This document shows positions 59,818 to 64,000 of a stretch of 64,000 nucleotides of DNA, piece after piece. The position numbers and the translations under genes are program-made. The stretch's first letter is position 1. Every line of letters starts with the position of its first letter. A model generated the notes under the pieces. The model saw only the letters and a list, made by a program, of their open reading frames with translations, had not been told where the DNA came from and did not search any database. Source of the DNA: Rebecca billardiae RCC1528 (taxonomy: Eukaryota > Haptophyta); contig OZ251226.1 of NCBI GenBank assembly GCA_965240325.2, positions 2,480,001 through 2,544,000 on the forward strand. The letters are read 5' to 3'.

Positions 59818-62364
59818 ATGCAGGGCGTCGCCGGGCTTTTCAAGCGCACGGGCAACAATGATGGCGCGTCAGCGCGCGAGCCGGGCGCGACCTCTCGCGC
59901 CAACACAGTGAGGGTCGAGGAGCTCGCGATGTATGACGCGGACAATGACGGCAAGATCGACGCCGTCGAGCGCACGCTCGCGAAGTACGATCTGGTGAGC
60001 GCACGGACGCACAGCCCCTGCAGCTGTCAGCCCATTTGCCCGCATGACCACGTGCGCCATCCCGTCCCGCGCCTGTCCCTCCTGCGTCCTGATGCCCGTG
60101 GCATGCAGAACCACGATGGCAAGTTCTCAGCTGCGGAGGTCAAGACGATCTGCGCCGAGGTGATGGCCGAGAAGAAGGCCAAGCACAAGTACCAGCTCCT
60201 GAGCGCCGTCCTGTGCGTGTCCATAGCTGTGCTTCTGGGCGCGATGTTTGGCGCTGCCGTGCTGGCGGGCGAGCTCTCAAAGGAGGTCCGCCGCACGCGC
60301 GCGAGCACGTGCGCCAGTCCCTGGCGCCCACGAGTCTCGTCATCACGAGTGCAGACAGACAGACAGCCCCACTCGCGCCGATCATCGGCTCATGCGACCC
60401 GTGACACGCGCGCGGGACGGGCGACGCACCAGGTATTCGTCGACGGCGAGACGGGCGTGCAGCTCGGGGCGGATGGCCGGCCCACGCGCACGACGGGTGC
60501 CCGCCCGCACATCGAGCTGCACGACATGCGGCGCAGGCGGCTGGTCGAGCACGACGGCCGCCGTCTGGTCGAGGTGGCCGAAGTGAACTCGAGTGTAATG
60601 AGCTCTGTGCTCAAGCTCATGAATACGTCGGGCCAGACCACGGGCACCGTCGAGGTCGGGACCTCGAATGTGCGCCGCCGCAGCCTCCGCCAGCTCGCAG
60701 AGGTCACCTCAAAGACGCTCTACGCCACCGGCGAGCTCATCAGGTCCTACGTCAAGCGCGTCGACGGCCAGGACGAGACGTGGTACGTCTTCCGGTCGGG
60801 TGTCCCCGGCGACTCGACGCTGTACACGGTCACGGGCGACGGCCAGGTGCTCCAATCGGATCCCAACGTCAATGACCGCCTCCGTCGCCTGTCTGAGAGC
60901 GAGTCCCTCGATGATCACGAGCGGCGTAGGCTGTACGAGGCTGGGGGCGCGTCAAGACCGGAGCCGTGCCTCATCTACCACTGCTTCGAGGGCGATGCGC
61001 GCTGCTCCGACCCGGCGCCGCGCTCGCTGTGCAAGGCGTGGAGCGCAGACGGCGAGATCTGTGACGAGCCGGCGTGCGCGTACGTGGTGTCGTCTGCCGT
61101 GCAGGCTGGGGGGCGGCGGCGCCTGTCCACCGCGGACCCGGTCACCGCGTGCACCAGCTCTGCCGACTGCCAGTCGGGCAACGCGAACAAGCTGCAGTGC
61201 TTGAACTTGATTATTGGCGGCAACGGCACAGGCATCTGCATCGAGTGTGTGAGCAATGCCCACTGCGAAGCACTCCCGCACGGCTGCTATCTCGAGCAGG
61301 GGGATATCCCTGAGCGGCTGTGCGACCTCTCCAACGGCGAGTGCGTGCAATGCCTGCAAGACAGCGACTGCGACGCTGTCACCGGCGCCGGGAATCTGGA
61401 CTTCTTTTGCGACAACAGCACGAGGCGGTGCGTCCAGTGTGTAACTGCCGACGACTGCGGCGGAGGCATGGTATGCTCGATCTATGGTTTCTGCCTCGTT
61501 GCCAACTGCTTCCCCGCGCACGCGACGGTGACGACGCCTGCCGGCCCCAAGCGGATGGACGCGCTCGAGCCGGGCGAGCGCGTGCTCGTCGACGGCGGTG
61601 CGGCGTACTCGACCGTGTACCTGAGCGCGCACGAGGACAGGCGCGCCGATGTGCAGCATGCGTTCGTGCGCGTCGAGCTGTCGAGCGGCCACGCCCTCGA
61701 GCTCTCGCCCGACCACCTCGCACGCCTCGCGCACGGCGCGTACGTGCGCGCTGACGACGTGCGCGTCGGCATGGCAATGAGCGTCGTCGATTCTGGCGGC
61801 GGCAGCGGCGCGGTCTCCGCCGTTGTGACGTCCGTTTCGGAGGTGCAGCGCGCGGGGCTGTACGCGCCCATCACGCTGCACGGCGACATCGTCGTCGACG
61901 GTGTCGTCGCGTCGTCGTACGCGTCGATCCTGAAGGCCGCGCTGCCGCCGCCGATGCGCCGCTCGGGCACACTCCTCCACACAATCACGCACGTGCTCGC
62001 AGCGCCGATGCGCGCGCTGCACGCAGCCGAGCCGGCGGTGCTCGCGCACATCATGAAGACAGCACGCCGAACCGAGTCCGGCGGCTTCGACCTGTACGCG
62101 CTGACGGGCCCGGGCGGGCTCCTCGCCATCAAGGAGGCCATGGACCAAGGTCTGGCCGTGACGGCTGCGCCGAGCGTGCCTCGGCGCGCGCTCGCGCTCG
62201 CTGCCACGTATGGATGGCTGATGGTGGTTGCCACCATCGCCGGTGCGGCGAATACGCTCGGCGTCGTCACCCGCTTCGTGACGACAGCATCTGGCGCCAT
62301 GACAGCCGCAGCTGCCGCGCTACACCTTGGAGGAGCGTTGGCGTCGTGTGTGCCGAACGTTTGA
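59818..62364 (+). CDS. EF-hand, transmembrane, Cys-rich, hedgehog-type Hint protein B
   Basis: Paralogue of Hint protein A with the same layout. Exons: 59818-59994, 60109-60285, 60433-62364. The introns (114 and 147 bp, GT-AG) are multiples of three without stops, so the unspliced frame stays open; splicing is inferred by matching A, whose exon 2 is also 177 bp. Product about 761 residues. EF-hand loop YDADNDGKIDAVER; second loop NHDGKFSAAE; membrane span VLCVSIAVLLGAMFGAAVLA; juxtamembrane RRRRLVEHDG; Cys-rich repeats (CLIYHCFEGDARC; CVQCLQDSDC; CVQCVTADDC). Hint starts at Cys477, CFPAHATVTTPAGPKRMDAL, with SPDH and GLYAPITLHGDIVVDG. From that Cys onward the DNA is nearly identical to A; before it the two have clearly diverged. 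Confidence 0.87.
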   Translation: MQGVAGLFKRTGNNDGASAREPGATSRANTVRVEELAMYDADNDGKIDAVERTLAKYDLVSARTHSPCSCQPICPHDHVRHPVPRLSLLRPDARGMQNHDGKFSAAEVKTICAEVMAEKKAKHKYQLLSAVLCVSIAVLLGAMFGAAVLAGELSKEVRRTRASTCASPWRPRVSSSRVQTDRQPHSRRSSAHATRDTRAGRATHQVFVDGETGVQLGADGRPTRTTGARPHIELHDMRRRRLVEHDGRRLVEVAEVNSSVMSSVLKLMNTSGQTTGTVEVGTSNVRRRSLRQLAEVTSKTLYATGELIRSYVKRVDGQDETWYVFRSGVPGDSTLYTVTGDGQVLQSDPNVNDRLRRLSESESLDDHERRRLYEAGGASRPEPCLIYHCFEGDARCSDPAPRSLCKAWSADGEICDEPACAYVVSSAVQAGGRRRLSTADPVTACTSSADCQSGNANKLQCLNLIIGGNGTGICIECVSNAHCEALPHGCYLEQGDIPERLCDLSNGECVQCLQDSDCDAVTGAGNLDFFCDNSTRRCVQCVTADDCGGGMVCSIYGFCLVANCFPAHATVTTPAGPKRMDALEPGERVLVDGGAAYSTVYLSAHEDRRADVQHAFVRVELSSGHALELSPDHLARLAHGAYVRADDVRVGMAMSVVDSGGGSGAVSAVVTSVSEVQRAGLYAPITLHGDIVVDGVVASSYASILKAALPPPMRRSGTLLHTITHVLAAPMRALHAAEPAVLAHIMKTARRTESGGFDLYALTGPGGLLAIKEAMDQGLAVTAAPSVPRRALALAATYGWLMVVATIAGAANTLGVVTRFVTTASGAMTAAAAALHLGGALASCVPNV

Positions 62365-63658
62365 CCCTGCCAACCACGACCGTGGTGAATTTTACTATTA
62401 CGCTGCATCAACTATCGTCAAGTGCATGACGAACACGGACAGCATGATCACGAGACTCTGGCGCGGATCGGTGGCGTCAGCTAGCAGCGCCAGTCATTCG
62501 ACCGCAGCAGATAACGGTTATGGCTCGCGGGCTGCGATAGTTATCTGATGAATAATTAAATGTATTAACTTAATAACTTTCTAGTAAAATAGTAAGCCGG
62601 ACGCAATCGGTATAAGCTCCGAACTCCGAAGTCCGACGTTATAAGCTATATACTCAATCAAGTGCAACTGGGACTTATCACTAGTCACTACTGCGCAATA
62701 CGGATCTGCATATATCACTTATCAGATCACTGCTTCGCCTTATGCTAGACTGAAACTGAGAGTGAGTGACCGAGCCGACTGATTGGCTGGTTCACATCGC
62801 TATACGCACACTGTCCCACTATGACTATTAACGTCCTCGCCGGCGGCCTGGCGGCCGGCCCGGTCACGGCCCCGCGGCCGCAGCCGCTCGGGCGCCGCCG
62901 GCCGGGTGCGGCGCGCGCCTAGCCTGGACTCCATCAAGTCACGTACGACAGCACGGCCGGCGCTTCTGACCACTGGCACAGTGCGCAGGCCTGCTGCATC
63001 ATGCACCAATGCCACTGATTTGCGCTCCAAAAGTGCCCCAACTTTGCTTCGGCTCGCCTGCCTGGCCTGAAAGACTCAGCGGGGGGCTCTGCCACCCTGC
63101 GCCCCCCGCGTCTGCGCGGCGGGCGGCGGACCTAAGAAACTGAGAGTGAGACTAGTGGTCTAGCTACGTAGGCGCTCTGGCTACCGAACGTCTAAGAAAC
63201 CGATCGGAGACTACTGTCACTACCAGCAGTGAGATCGATCTGACTTCTTATTGCCAGCGATAGTGCGCCTGTATGTATGCATAATCAGTGCTGGCTAGTG
63301 CTGCCATCAGTGCCCATGATGGCCATTGCCCTGGCATTTTGGCATTCTGCTGTCTGCTGCAAGGCGCAACACTGCCACTGGTGTGGTCCCCTCACCCCTG
63401 GCATAGGTGCCAGTAGTGCGCCCGGCGTTGCCGTTGGCAATGCGGTTGACAGAGTTGGCCCTGAATCTCCTACCCTACCCCGATTCCGTCTCGTCATATG
63501 GCGTGTGTGTGCCCTCAGAGCGGCGAATTATCCATGTCTGACCCTTAACTGGATTCCAGCACTTCTGTGCGCTGACGGCTGGCGAGACCCAAAACCGCCT
63601 CCGAGCGAGTGATAGCAATGTCAAGGGCGTTCCCGGGATCCTGCCACACGCTCCCGAA

Positions 63659-63689
63659 AGCAATGCCCCCCCCTGGGGGGGGCATTGCT
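63659..63689. repeat. Perfect C8/G8 palindrome
   Basis: AGCAATG, eight C, one T, eight G, CATTGCT: a perfect 15-bp stem with a single central base. Confidence 0.9.
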
Positions 63690-63705
63690 ACCGGACTGGC
63701 GCGGG

Positions 63706-63785
63706 CCGTAATCAAATGTACCCGCTTGAAATAGAGGAAGCCACTTTCAATAGGAACGCGGTTCGATTTGGCGTATGACCAGTGC
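63706..63785 (+). repeat. Dispersed repeat R6, copy 2
   Basis: ATCAAATGTACCCGCTTG, then CAATAGGAACGCGGTTCG and ATTTGGCGTATGACCAG; matches 31,027-31,098 in inverted orientation. Confidence 0.65.
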
Positions 63786-64000
63786 GGGGAACGCCCCTGG
63801 CTCGCGGCTGTATCGGTGTCTATGTTTAATCCCTAACCCGATATTCCACTGCATATATGTGCGCTGGCGGCTGGCGTTGACCCTAAACCTCCCCCTAGTG
63901 ATCGCGTGTGCGCTGCCGATTCGGTAACGGCTACCCCGTCGACTTTTCATAGTATAAATTGCGTAAAAATGGCGCGGCGGTGATCAAAATAAGTGATGCG

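Larger units (their letters stand above)
62365..64000. other. Intergenic tail of the window
   Basis: No supported gene. GC-rich direct repeats lie at about 62,830-62,930. A diverged ~290-bp duplication is visible between about 63,480-63,620 and 63,770-63,910 (CGCTG(A/G)CGGCTGGCG). R6 and a strong hairpin lie between them. Confidence 0.5.

Overview
The window is nuclear DNA of a GC-rich, flagellated, single-celled eukaryote. Genes are large, have few introns (short, GT-AG) and are almost saturated with G/C at third codon positions. They include an axonemal outer-arm dynein heavy chain, a hydroxyproline-rich secreted protein, many sulfotransferases and hedgehog-type Hint proteins. This combination best fits a haptophyte alga (Emiliania/Chrysochromulina/Prymnesium type). 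The assignment is inference from gene content and composition, not from a marker gene.

Layout. 1-11,638 (minus) is an intronless dynein heavy chain with a Kelch-IPT-filamin front end, cut by the window edge in AAA6. 12,650-14,332 (minus) encodes a protein with six acidic 'W..G(I/V)' repeats, an AP2-like domain and a Tudor-like domain. 15,247-20,387 (minus) is a pherophorin-like, Pro/Gly-rich membrane protein, probably with introns near its 3' half. From 20.5 to 37.4 kb lie five sulfotransferase-family genes and one CAP59/CMT1-type (GT69) mannosyltransferase, scattered among repeats. One sulfotransferase runs open into a tandem repeat array and another into a (TA)n tract. 37.4-45.9 kb is a repeat-rich stretch with no gene I can support beyond a decayed coiled-coil frame. 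45,909-52,796 (minus) is a very large Ski2-like RNA helicase. Divergent from it are a TylF-type O-methyltransferase (52,889-53,977) and then an SDR42E/3-beta-HSD-like dehydrogenase (55,343-56,539). The window closes with two head-to-head paralogues (56,818-59,270 minus; 59,818-62,364 plus). Both encode EF-hand, transmembrane, Cys-rich, Hint-domain proteins, and I could place both of their introns.

How the genes may work together. Sulfotransferases, a capsule-type mannosyltransferase, a sugar O-methyltransferase-like enzyme and a cell-wall-type glycoprotein would suit a sulfated, O-methylated extracellular polysaccharide or scale/coccolith matrix. This link is inferred from family membership and proximity only.

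Repeats. At least six dispersed families are visible. They include a 17-bp-hairpin family (five copies), a 150-210 bp family (five copies, two head to head), a perfect 289-bp fold-back pair at 32.6-33.3 kb, a ~370-bp imperfect inverted pair at 54.1-55.2 kb, and a 679-bp-period tandem array at 21.6-24.3 kb. The first unit of that array carries five tandem hairpins with a compensatory base change.
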